DNA of 6,199 nt from the NCBI GenBank assembly GCA_021157815.1, contig JAGGVT010000198.1, positions 1 through 6,199 of the forward strand. The letters run 5' to 3'. Below the pieces are notes generated by a model. It worked only from the letters and a program-made list of their open reading frames with translations, did not search any database and was not told where the DNA came from. Every line of letters starts with the position of its first letter. Position 1 is the first letter of the stretch. The position numbers and the translations under genes were made by a program. Source of the stretch: a bacterium. GTDB taxonomy: Bacteria > JAJVIF01 > JAGGVT01. Below are positions 1 to 6,057 of the stretch, piece by piece.

Positions 1-9
1 AAATAAGTA

Positions 10-573
10 CTATGGTTGTGCAGACACGCAAGGTTTGTCAGAACAGTTATCGGTATCAAGTTGCCTCCTGGCAATACCCTGACATATATCTTCTTCGCAA
101 AAACAAGTCATACAGTAACATCCTCTTATCGCATTCCTAAGGTCATTCATATCCCATTCATCCCATTTTGAAACCAATTGGCTGCCGCAACCAAACTTTA
201 TCCATCGTCCTGTTGGCCAGTCACAATGCGCCCGGCATAAAACTGGTTCTGTAATATAGCCGCAAGGATAACTGCAACAGAGATTTCGTTTACAGTTCCA
301 TTTAATTATTTGCCAGCACCATAATGAAGAACCAGGGCAGGGTAATACTTCATAATCATCCGTCCAACTTAAACAAGTATACACATCTGTTGGGACGTTA
401 TTTTTGTCAGCAGTAACACAGCATTCAAATGCATTTACTGGTTCTAAGAGAATCTGAAGAAACAACATAATAAGGGAAGCAAATATAATTAAAAACAAAG
501 ATTTGTGGGGGGGGGGGTAGAAAATTTCATTTTTGTCTCCTAACCTTTTAAGGTCATGGAACTTAAGCCCCAA
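10..573 (-). CDS. Cysteine/tryptophan-rich secreted protein, unknown function (frame out of register with its best start)
   Basis: I do not recognise a family. The open frame is 187 codons from a TTG at 571–573, which has no convincing ribosome site, to a TAG at 10–12. Residues about 24–42 form a strong hydrophobic segment preceded by H and K and followed by EPVNA, a V-N-A signal-peptidase I type site, so export is likely. The mature part (from F49, about 139 residues) holds 19 cysteines, including CC pairs and a CYCMTCFC cluster, and 8 tryptophans. This suggests a compact disulfide-bonded or metal-binding extracytoplasmic protein. There is no lipobox and no second membrane segment. The intended start is probably the ATG at 530–528, which follows AGGAG but is in another frame; an 11-C tract lies between it and the signal peptide. 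With 12 C the product would begin MKFSTPPPHKSLF and be 173 residues. The gene diverges from rimP. Export is well supported; function is unknown. Confidence 0.6.
   Translation of the reverse strand: MGLKFHDLKRLGDKNEIFYPPPHKSLFLIIFASLIMLFLQILLEPVNAFECCVTADKNNVPTDVYTCLSWTDDYEVLPCPGSSLWCWQIIKWNCKRNLCCSYPCGYITEPVLCRAHCDWPTGRWIKFGCGSQLVSKWDEWDMNDLRNAIRGCYCMTCFCEEDICQGIARRQLDTDNCSDKPCVSAQP
507..517 (-). repeat. Homopolymeric C11 tract inside the start region of the secreted-protein gene
   Basis: Eleven consecutive G on the + strand, read as C on the coding strand, lie 11 nt after the ATG at 530–528 and just before the signal-peptide hydrophobic core. The frame from that ATG reads M-K-F-S-T-P-P-P-T-N-L-C-F and stops at 489–491. 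Adding one C, or losing two, joins the ATG to the HKSLFLIIF signal-peptide frame. Poly-C/G tracts of this length in the 5' coding region are the classic substrate of slipped-strand phase variation. A miscounted homopolymer in the assembly would look the same. Confidence 0.75.
528..541 (-). promoter_or_regulatory. Shine-Dalgarno AGGAG plus ATG for the secreted-protein gene
   Basis: On the − strand, AGGAG (541–537) is followed by six bases (ACAAAA) and ATG (530–528), an ideal spacing. It is far better than the TTG at 571–573, which lacks a purine-rich site. The resulting N-terminus (MKFSTPPP, then HKS and the hydrophobic core) is a more typical signal peptide than the 22-residue preceding segment of the TTG version. 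It is out of frame with the present tract length. Confidence 0.7.
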
Positions 574-605
574 TTGATAATTAACCCGCTTAATAGCTAT
601 ATAGA

Positions 606-633
606 ATTATATCACATATTTAAAGCGTGTCAA
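606..633 (-). promoter_or_regulatory. Consensus σ70 promoter of the secreted-protein gene
   Basis: On the − strand TTGACA (633–628) and TATAAT (611–606) are separated by 16 bp, and TGA precedes the −10 as an extended −10 element. Both hexamers match consensus exactly. Transcription would start near 599, about 70 nt before the ATG at 530. The match implies strong constitutive transcription, so any switching would act after initiation or through an added regulator. Confidence 0.8.
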
Positions 634-692
634 GGCATTACTATTTCACAAAATCCGCGATTGGGCTTGTTATCATTCCGTGCTTGCCCCGT

Positions 693-726
693 AATCCATT
701 AAAAAAAAACGATTAAGGCATGGATT
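693..726. repeat. Inverted repeat AATCCAT/ATGGATT
   Basis: AATCCAT (693–699) pairs with ATGGATT (720–726) across a 20-nt loop that contains a run of nine A (701–709). It is the first of several dyads within the 650–833 block. It is weak alone and could be chance. Confidence 0.35.
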
Positions 727-737
727 CTGAACCAGGT

Positions 738-747
738 ACCAATTGGT
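738..747. repeat. 10-bp perfect palindrome ACCAATTGGT
   Basis: This is a perfect self-complementary site inside the intergenic block, with no loop. It is suitable as a binding site for a dimeric regulator, but its length makes chance possible. Confidence 0.35.
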
Positions 748-764
748 GAATTTAATGTTAAAAG

Positions 765-783
765 GGAAAGTGTGACACTTTCC
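765..783. repeat. 19-bp palindrome, 9-bp arms
   Basis: GGAAAGTGT (765–773) and ACACTTTCC (775–783) are exact reverse complements around a single central G at 774. So tight a dyad reads better as a protein-binding site than as an RNA hairpin. It lies roughly 60–80 bp upstream of the rimP-side −35 box. Confidence 0.6.
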
Positions 784-788
784 ACACA

Positions 789-805
789 ACCTGCGGGTCG
801 CAGGT
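789..805. repeat. 7-bp stem hairpin ACCTGCG-GGT-CGCAGGT
   Basis: Arms 789–795 and 799–805 pair perfectly around a 3-nt loop, and five of the seven pairs are G-C. It directly follows the 19-bp palindrome, so the two form a compact cluster of secondary structure ahead of the rimP promoter. There is no T-run after it on the + strand, so it is not an intrinsic terminator. Confidence 0.5.
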
Positions 806-844
806 GTTACTAAAATATTCAATCGCGGATTTTCGCTATTTTGC

Positions 845-873
845 TTGCCATATAATCAAATCTGTGTTATAAA
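845..873 (+). promoter_or_regulatory. Probable σ70 promoter of the rimP–nusA–infB operon
   Basis: TTGCCA (845–850, five of six to consensus) and TATAAA (868–873, five of six) have a 17-bp spacer that ends in TGT, an extended −10. Transcription would begin near 880, giving a leader of about 130 nt before rimP that includes the terminator hairpin at 899–923. A TATAAT at 851–856 is an alternative −10 but has no good −35 partner. Confidence 0.65.
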
Positions 874-898
874 TCTAAGTTGAAGTACTCTTTTTGAG

Positions 899-923
899 AG
901 TGGGTTATATACCCACTTTTTTT
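899..923 (+). terminator. Intrinsic terminator in the rimP leader (possible attenuator)
   Basis: AGTGGGT (899–905) pairs with ACCCACT (911–917) around a 5-nt loop and runs into seven T (917–923). No + strand gene precedes it in this window, and the predicted start of transcription is only about 20 nt upstream, so it should act inside the operon's own leader. A competing small hairpin, ACTCT (887–891) with AGAGT (897–901), overlaps its 5' arm and could act as an antiterminator. Leader termination dependent on NusA is known for nusA operons in E. coli and B. subtilis. Confidence 0.75.
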
Positions 924-1011
924 GTGCTTGAATATTTTCAGCTATGTTCGGTTAAATGCGGATATACAGAAAGTGGGTCATTGTGGAATGGTTTTTGTTG
1001 GTGATTTTGAC

Positions 1012-1509
1012 ATGGAAAGGATTGAGGCGGAAATTGAGGATTTCCTTTTTCGCCGTGGGTTGGAGCTTGTTGATTTACGTTTTGAACACAATCCCACCCG
1101 TCCATTCCTGGAAATATTCGCGGATAAAATGGGTGGGATTACGGTAAAGGATTTAAGCGAGATAAACGGGCGATTGACACTGTTTCTCGAAGCGGGGGAT
1201 TTCTTCCCGGATGCGTTCAACCTGGTTGTTTCATCGCCGGGGCTGGACAGGGTTATAAAAAAAGAGGCTGATTTCAAGCGCTTTACAGGCAGAAGGATTC
1301 GCCTGAAGCCGATAAATACAAGCGGCAAAGAGGCAAAGAGCTGGGAAGCCACACTTATTGGGTTTGAAAATGGCGAAGTTATTATCGAAACGAACGATAA
1401 AAAAACTGAAAGATACGCTTTAAGCGAACTTAAAAAGGTCAGACTCGTGCCGGATATCGATTTCAGTATTGATTCTGCAAAAGGTACAAAAAAAAGAAGA
1501 GACAAGTAG
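1012..1509 (+). CDS. rimP: Ribosome maturation factor RimP
   Basis: RimP binds the small ribosomal subunit during its assembly in the cytoplasm. The 165-residue product has the family's two parts. The N-terminal α/β domain (about 1–82) contains RGLELVDLRF and ends in the signature VVSSPGLDR (about 72–80). The C-terminal SH3-like barrel (about 83–149) ends with ALSELKKVRLVPD, the usual position of the family's conserved close. A short lysine/arginine-rich tail (KGTKKRRDK) follows. I chose ATG 1012 because GGTGA (1000–1004) precedes it at 7 nt and the protein then begins MERIEAEIE, like other RimPs. The in-frame ATG at 988 would add eight residues, and a TTG at 922 overlaps the terminator and is unlikely. 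It is the first gene of the operon, 57 nt before nusA. Identification is firm; the start is less so. Confidence 0.93.
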   Translation: MERIEAEIEDFLFRRGLELVDLRFEHNPTRPFLEIFADKMGGITVKDLSEINGRLTLFLEAGDFFPDAFNLVVSSPGLDRVIKKEADFKRFTGRRIRLKPINTSGKEAKSWEATLIGFENGEVIIETNDKKTERYALSELKKVRLVPDIDFSIDSAKGTKKRRDK

Positions 1510-1566
1510 ATATGATTAATGTTGCAAATGGCATAGTAACAAGAAAGACCGGAGGATTTGCCCTGT

Positions 1567-2853
1567 ATGTTTAACGAACTGATGAAACTGGAAATACAGG
1601 AAACAATGAGGGACAAGGGCATCCCTATCGAAATAATCAAGGAAGCGGTAGAGGCTGCTCTTACAAGCGCGTACAAAAAGGACCATGGGCGCGAACTGAA
1701 TATCACTTTCAGAGTTGATACGCAATCAGGCGAGATAAAAGCGTACGAGGCCTATGAGATTGTCGAGGAAATCGAAGAGCCCGGAAAGCAATTTACCCTT
1801 GAAAAAGCGCTTGAATACGATCCTGATGCGGAAATTGGCGGGGAGATTCTTCTGCCGAAAGGAGATGTCGAACTGAATTTCTCGCGAATCGCTACTCAGT
1901 CGGCGAAACAGGTCGTCATGCAGAGAATCAAGGATGCCGAACGGGAACTGGTGTTCCAGGAATTTGTTGATAAGAAAGGACAGCTGGTCAGCGGTAAGAT
2001 TCGACGAATGGAAAGCGGCACTGTGTATATCGAATTTGAAAATGTCGAGGGTGTGATTCCGCAGATTGAGCAGGTTTTCAAGGATATATACAAACCCAAA
2101 TCAACAATAAGGGCGATTATTCTTGAGGTCGAGCGAACAAATCGCGGCCCCAGGATTACTCTCTCAAGAGCTCATGCCGACTTCGTACGCCAGCTTTTCA
2201 TGCTTGAGGTTCCCGAAATTGGCGAGGGACTTGTTGAGATAATCAACATAGCCCGCGAACCGGGAAGCCGTACAAAGATAGCGGTATATTCAAACACGCC
2301 GGACATCGACCCCGTTGGCGCCTGTGTTGGCTCCAAGGGCGCGAGAGTTCAGGCGGTTGTGAATGAACTTAAAGGCGAGAATATCGATATCATTCACTGG
2401 ACTGATGACCCGTTCGATTATATCGCTAACGCGTTGTCACCGGCTCAGGTTTATAGTGTCGAGGTTTTCGAGGAGGAACAGTCCGCTGAGGTAATAGTGC
2501 CAGATGACCAAGTTTCACTTGCCATCGGAAAAGCCGGACAGAATGTTCGCCTTGCCGCGAAACTTACAGGATGGCATATTGATATCAAGAAGCAGAGCGA
2601 CAAGGTTGCTGAAGAGGAGAAAGAGCATGTTGTCGCGATGGAAGAGGAGCTCAAAGTCGTGCTTGTGACCGAGGTAACCGATCTTCCAATTCGGAGAAGC
2701 GCCCAGAATGCGCTTGTCGAGAGCGGTTATACTGTTCTGAACGATGTTATTGAACTTACCAAGGATCAAATCCTTTCGGTAAAAGGATTTGGTGCCAACT
2801 CACTTGAGGATCTGAACAGGTTCTTGAGGGAATATGGAATTGAGATAGAGTGA
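1567..2853 (+). CDS. nusA: Transcription termination/antitermination factor NusA
   Basis: NusA binds RNA polymerase and nascent RNA, stimulating pausing and intrinsic termination and serving antitermination complexes. The 428-residue product shows the NusA order. The N-terminal polymerase-binding domain is about 1–130 (RIATQSAKQVVMQRIKDAER). The S1 domain is about 138–201. KH1 (DPVGACVGSKGARVQAV, 248–264) and KH2 (AIGKAGQNVRLAAKLTGW, 319–336) follow. An acidic linker (about 345–365) leads to a helix-hairpin-helix domain at 371–428, which resembles the RNA polymerase α-subunit CTD (ILSVKGFGANSLEDL). The E. coli protein instead ends in two acidic repeats and is longer (495). ATG 1567 is preceded by GGAGGA (1551–1556) with a 10-nt gap; TTG 1558 sits 1 nt from that site and is rejected. 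It overlaps no gene and is followed by ylxR after 7 nt. Confidence 0.97.
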   Translation: MFNELMKLEIQETMRDKGIPIEIIKEAVEAALTSAYKKDHGRELNITFRVDTQSGEIKAYEAYEIVEEIEEPGKQFTLEKALEYDPDAEIGGEILLPKGDVELNFSRIATQSAKQVVMQRIKDAERELVFQEFVDKKGQLVSGKIRRMESGTVYIEFENVEGVIPQIEQVFKDIYKPKSTIRAIILEVERTNRGPRITLSRAHADFVRQLFMLEVPEIGEGLVEIINIAREPGSRTKIAVYSNTPDIDPVGACVGSKGARVQAVVNELKGENIDIIHWTDDPFDYIANALSPAQVYSVEVFEEEQSAEVIVPDDQVSLAIGKAGQNVRLAAKLTGWHIDIKKQSDKVAEEEKEHVVAMEEELKVVLVTEVTDLPIRRSAQNALVESGYTVLNDVIELTKDQILSVKGFGANSLEDLNRFLREYGIEIE

Positions 2854-2860
2854 TAGCACA

Positions 2861-3121
2861 GTGAGTCACATACCAGTTAGAAGCTGTGCTGCTTGTCGGA
2901 TGAAACTTCCCAAGAGGGAGTTGGTTCGCATTGTGCGAACTCCCCAGGGGACGGTTGAATATGATCCGACATCAAAAGCGGATGGTCGCGGGTTGTACTG
3001 GTGCGGACGAGAGTCCTGCCTTGATAGAATCCGCAAGAAGGGGATGGTTGCGCGGTTTCTCAGAGTTAAACCATCTGAGAATTTGTATGCGCAACTTGAG
3101 GGGGTGATATCAGGGAAATAA
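2861..3121 (+). CDS. rnpM: YlxR/RnpM family RNA-binding protein (DUF448)
   Basis: This small protein of 86 residues is normally encoded between nusA and infB. B. subtilis YlxR has been reported to bind RNase P RNA and modulate its activity, hence RnpM. The family signature is visible: P-V-R-S-C-A-A-C-R at 5–13, RELVRIVR at 19–26 and DGRGLYWC at 41–48. Cysteines C9, C12, C48 and C53 could form a metal site, although whether this subgroup binds metal is not known to me. The start is GTG at 2861, only 7 nt after the nusA stop, with a weak purine-rich site (GAG, 2848–2850). Translational coupling to nusA is therefore likely. The C-terminal helix (about 69–82) is typical in position. No in-frame ATG precedes the conserved region. 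Confidence 0.92.
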   Translation: MSHIPVRSCAACRMKLPKRELVRIVRTPQGTVEYDPTSKADGRGLYWCGRESCLDRIRKKGMVARFLRVKPSENLYAQLEGVISGK

Positions 3122-3147
3122 TACGGGTCTCCCGGACCCATACTTTT
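3122..3147 (+). terminator. Hairpin between ylxR and infB, weak terminator or processing site
   Basis: GGGTC (3125–3129) pairs with GACCC (3135–3139) around TCCCG, and TA/TA pairs extend it past one mismatch (3122–3123 with 3141–3142). Only four T (3144–3147) follow, so termination would be partial at best. It could set the infB:nusA ratio or mark an RNase cut. It lies just before the infB ribosome site AGGTG (3150–3154). Confidence 0.4.
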
Positions 3148-3167
3148 ACAGGTGTTTGATAAATTAT

Positions 3168-6029
3168 ATGCGCGTACATAGTCTTGCAAAAGAACTCGAA
3201 ATTCAGACGAATCAACTCATCACGTTTTTACAGTCCAAGGGTTTCGACATCAAAGGTCCTCTAAATACGCTTGGGGATGCTGAGATTGATGCTGCCAGGA
3301 ATAATCTGGCGGAGCTGAAAAGCGCAGAGAAGGATAAAAAGACAAAAAAGAGTCCAACAAGCGGAGTAAAGAAAAGAGTATTTGTCCGTTCGAAACAAAC
3401 AACAGATCCAAGAACTCGCCCCCGACGCCAACCGGGCTCAACCCAGCAGATAAGACCTCCACAGATACCACAAAGAAAACAGGGAACATCCAAAGCCGCT
3501 GAGAAAGCGATGGCGCATCAGAAAGCTCTGGCGGAAGAGGAAAAAGCTAAAAGAACCGCTCTTGATAAAAAAGCCCTTAAGGCACAAATGGCTGAAATCC
3601 AACCGGATGCTTCTCCTGCTGATAAAAAGAAAATAAGGCAAAAACCAAAGAGGGGAAAGGTCGCTGCGACTGATAAAAAGATTGATGACAGGCGGGATAA
3701 GAAAGGAAAGAAAGAACAAGTAAGAACCGATCCAGGCAGGGGAAAGGGAACAGAAAGGCCCAAGAAGAAAAAGTTCAAATTTTCGAAGGAAGATGCTATC
3801 CGTGTCGCCAGGGATAAACGACGGACCGCGTCTCGAAACAAGCCAGCCTCCCAGACTCCTGTAACAGGTTCTGATGCTCTGGGAGTCAGGAAAACACAAC
3901 CCATGCCGGCGGATCTCAGGAAGAAGAGAAAAAAAGGCAAACCGGATTTCAGGGGAAGAGGCCAGGCAACGCGGGCATCAAGAAAGAAAGAACCCAAAAA
4001 AGATGTTGTTCTCAAAGGGAAAGCTCTTGATGTTGGCATCAACAAACTGAAGGGCGGTTTCAAAACCAGTGTCGATGCCGATAAGAAAGCGGCTGGTAAA
4101 ACAAAGCGCCGCAAGAAAATCGTTCAGGACAAGAAGCGATTCAAGCCCGGAGCAAAATCAGGGCGAAGAACGGACAGAACGGAGTACGGCGGTCGCGGTG
4201 TTCTGGTTAGAAAACATAAAAGAAGAAAACACAGAGATATCATTCCCGCACTGGCGGATGCTGCCGGTACCGTTGATACGCACAGGAAAATACGAATCAC
4301 CAATCACATGACAATTAAGGATCTCAGTGCGGCAACTGGTGTTAAAAGCCCAACTATTGTGAAATTCCTTCTTGATGAGATAAACGTTATGGCGACAATA
4401 AACCAGGTCGTCGATATTGACATGGCGTCGCTTATTCTTGAAAGCCTCGGATACGAATATGAAATTGCGATTAAAAAGGTTGAGGATATTCTCAAGCATG
4501 ATGATGATTCCGAAGAAGACCTCAAAACACGCCCACCGGTTGTAACCGTGCTTGGCCATGTCGATCATGGTAAAACAAAACTGCTTGATACGATACGAAA
4601 AACAAACGTGGCTGAGGGTGAGGCAGGCGGAATTACGCAGGCTATCGGAGCCTACCAGGTGTATATGAGAGATCGGGCAATTACATTTATAGACACGCCC
4701 GGCCATGAGGCTTTCACTGCAATGCGCGCTCGCGGCGCGAAGGTTACAGATGTCGCGATTCTCGTGGTTGCATGTGATGATGGTGTGCAGCCGCAAACAA
4801 AGGAAGCTATCGATCACGCGAAATCCGCGGGCATTGAAATTGTCGTCGCACTCAACAAAATTGATCTTGACACAGCAGACCCGGAAAGAGTCAAGGCGCA
4901 ACTTTCAGAACTTGAACTTATCCCGGAGGAGTGGGGCGGGAATACCGTCATGGTTCCAATCAGCGCCAAATTCGGTGATGGAATTGAAGAACTTCTTGAC
5001 CTGGTTCTCCTGCAGGCTGATATTCTGGATTTGAAAGCCAATCCGGATGCGCTTGCCGAGGGAACGATAATTGAGGCGAAAATTGATAAAGGCAAGGGTG
5101 CGCTGGCGACTGTCCTTATCCAGCGTGGAACACTAAAAGTCGGAGATTATATTGTCGTTGGTTGTTCCCATGGGCGAATCAGGGCAATGCTTAATGAGTA
5201 CGGTAAAAAAGTTAAAGAAGTCGGGCCATCGACCCCAGTGGAGTTATTCGGTTTGAGTGATGTCCCCCAAGCTGGTGATATCCTTAACAAGGTTGAAAAC
5301 GAGAAAATAGCGAAAGAAATCTACGATAAACGATGTCTTGACCGCAGGCAGGAGGCAATCCGGGCGGTCAACAAGATAAGCCTGGATGACCTGTATGCCA
5401 AAATCAAGGAGGGTGAGGCCAAGGAACTCAATCTTATCATCAAGACAGATACACAGGGGTCGATTGAGGCTATTATTCACGCGCTTGGGAAAATTAAAAA
5501 TCCTGAAGTTAATATTAAATTCATCCACTCCTCTGTCGGTAATGTCAAGGAATCGGATATCATGCTCGCACTTGCGTCACAGAGCATTATTCTCGCTTTC
5601 AACGTTGTTGTGTCAGCGGAAATGAAAAAACTCGCATTGATGGAGGGAGTTGATGTCCGCAGTTATAACATCATCTACAAGGCTGTGGAGGATATCGAAC
5701 TCGCAATGAAGGGCATGCTCGAACCTGTATTCGAGGAGAAAATTATCGGCACTGCGGAAGTTCAAGCGATTTTCAAAAAACGCAGGAATACGATTGTCGC
5801 CGGCCTTATTGTTACTTCGGGCAAACTTATTCGCGGTAAGGATATTCGAATCACTCGCGGCGATGAAAAAATCTGGGAGGGCAAACTTTCCAGCTTGAAG
5901 CGATTCCAGGATGATGCCCGTGAGGTTGACAACGGCCTTGAATGTGGAATCTCACTCGACAATATCCCCAGCCTTGAAGAGGGTGATGTAATCGAGCAGT
6001 ATGAATCAGTCGAGGTCCCAAGAAACTAA
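3168..6029 (+). CDS. infB: Translation initiation factor IF-2
   Basis: IF-2 is the GTPase that brings fMet-tRNA to the 30S subunit and promotes subunit joining. The 953-residue product starts with the small helical domain [13 protein letters not shown] (1–35). A long lysine/arginine-rich low-complexity linker (about 51–358) follows, then the second IF-2N domain (about 375–432). The G domain carries GHVDHGKT (463–470), DTPGHE with the catalytic-type His (509–514), NKID (563–566) and SAK (599–601). Domain II starts near 630 ([13 protein letters not shown]), domain III near 754, and the C-terminal tRNA-binding domain near 863, ending with NGLECGI (922–928). All GTPase motifs are intact. ATG 3168 gives the normal N-terminus; AGGTG at 3150–3154 is 13 nt away, somewhat distant. 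TTG 3156 sits 1 nt from that site and is rejected. It is the last gene of the cluster seen here; rbfA, a frequent neighbour, is not present in the next 170 nt. Confidence 0.98.
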   Translation: MRVHSLAKELEIQTNQLITFLQSKGFDIKGPLNTLGDAEIDAARNNLAELKSAEKDKKTKKSPTSGVKKRVFVRSKQTTDPRTRPRRQPGSTQQIRPPQIPQRKQGTSKAAEKAMAHQKALAEEEKAKRTALDKKALKAQMAEIQPDASPADKKKIRQKPKRGKVAATDKKIDDRRDKKGKKEQVRTDPGRGKGTERPKKKKFKFSKEDAIRVARDKRRTASRNKPASQTPVTGSDALGVRKTQPMPADLRKKRKKGKPDFRGRGQATRASRKKEPKKDVVLKGKALDVGINKLKGGFKTSVDADKKAAGKTKRRKKIVQDKKRFKPGAKSGRRTDRTEYGGRGVLVRKHKRRKHRDIIPALADAAGTVDTHRKIRITNHMTIKDLSAATGVKSPTIVKFLLDEINVMATINQVVDIDMASLILESLGYEYEIAIKKVEDILKHDDDSEEDLKTRPPVVTVLGHVDHGKTKLLDTIRKTNVAEGEAGGITQAIGAYQVYMRDRAITFIDTPGHEAFTAMRARGAKVTDVAILVVACDDGVQPQTKEAIDHAKSAGIEIVVALNKIDLDTADPERVKAQLSELELIPEEWGGNTVMVPISAKFGDGIEELLDLVLLQADILDLKANPDALAEGTIIEAKIDKGKGALATVLIQRGTLKVGDYIVVGCSHGRIRAMLNEYGKKVKEVGPSTPVELFGLSDVPQAGDILNKVENEKIAKEIYDKRCLDRRQEAIRAVNKISLDDLYAKIKEGEAKELNLIIKTDTQGSIEAIIHALGKIKNPEVNIKFIHSSVGNVKESDIMLALASQSIILAFNVVVSAEMKKLALMEGVDVRSYNIIYKAVEDIELAMKGMLEPVFEEKIIGTAEVQAIFKKRRNTIVAGLIVTSGKLIRGKDIRITRGDEKIWEGKLSSLKRFQDDAREVDNGLECGISLDNIPSLEEGDVIEQYESVEVPRN

Positions 6030-6033
6030 ATAA

Positions 6034-6057
6034 AAAATAGGGACAGTTACCTATTTT
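6034..6057 (+). terminator. AT-rich hairpin just after infB
   Basis: AAAATAGG (6034–6041) pairs exactly with CCTATTTT (6050–6057) around an 8-nt loop, 5 nt after the infB stop, and ends in four T. It may serve as a weak bidirectional terminator. It is also the left end of the inverted-repeat element that follows, so its terminator role may be incidental. Confidence 0.45.

Larger units (their letters stand above)
650..833. repeat. 184-bp block bounded by an exact 14-bp inverted repeat
   Basis: AAAATCCGCGATTG (650–663) and its exact reverse complement (820–833) bound an intergenic block without an open frame of note. The motif core AATC-GCG-GATT is itself a short dyad. Each copy lies just upstream of a −35 box, in the same orientation relative to that promoter: 16 nt from the − strand promoter and 11 nt from the rimP promoter. 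A CTATTT direct repeat (641–646 and 836–841) flanks the block with 2–3 nt offsets. Two readings fit: paired operator or activator sites for the divergent promoters, or the terminal repeats of a small non-autonomous mobile element with a worn target duplication. I see no tRNA here, although some bacteria carry one before rimP. Confidence 0.6.

Noticed and set aside
701-709. A9 tract in the intergenic block as a second phase-variation tract
   Set aside because: It is not between promoter hexamers and not in a coding region, so length change has no evident effect. Such A-runs are common in AT-rich spacers.
574-921. tRNA gene ahead of rimP, as metY in E. coli
   Set aside because: No cloverleaf, T-loop GTTCRA motif or CCA end could be found on either strand.
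922-1011. Longer rimP start at TTG 922 (or ATG 988)
   Set aside because: TTG 922 overlaps the terminator T-run and adds 30 residues outside the family. ATG 988 is possible but has a poorer ribosome site than 1012.
944-1147. Leader micro-ORF ATG TTC GGT TAA (944–955) abutting a 63-codon frame from ATG 956
   Set aside because: Neither has a ribosome site. The 63-codon frame overlaps RimP in another frame with no recognisable content. A regulatory leader peptide cannot be excluded but nothing supports it.
1488-1495. Run of eight A near the end of rimP (possible slippage site)
   Set aside because: It encodes the normal lysine-rich RimP tail, and slippage there would change only the last few residues.
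978-1706. 242-codon open frame on the − strand across rimP and the start of nusA
   Set aside because: It is antisense to two confidently identified genes, is serine-rich and low in recognisable motifs, and has no ribosome site or promoter of note. It is a shadow of + strand codon usage.
4158-4901. 247-codon open frame on the − strand inside infB
   Set aside because: It lies antisense to the IF-2 linker and G domain, which are conserved on the + strand. No family features are visible in it.
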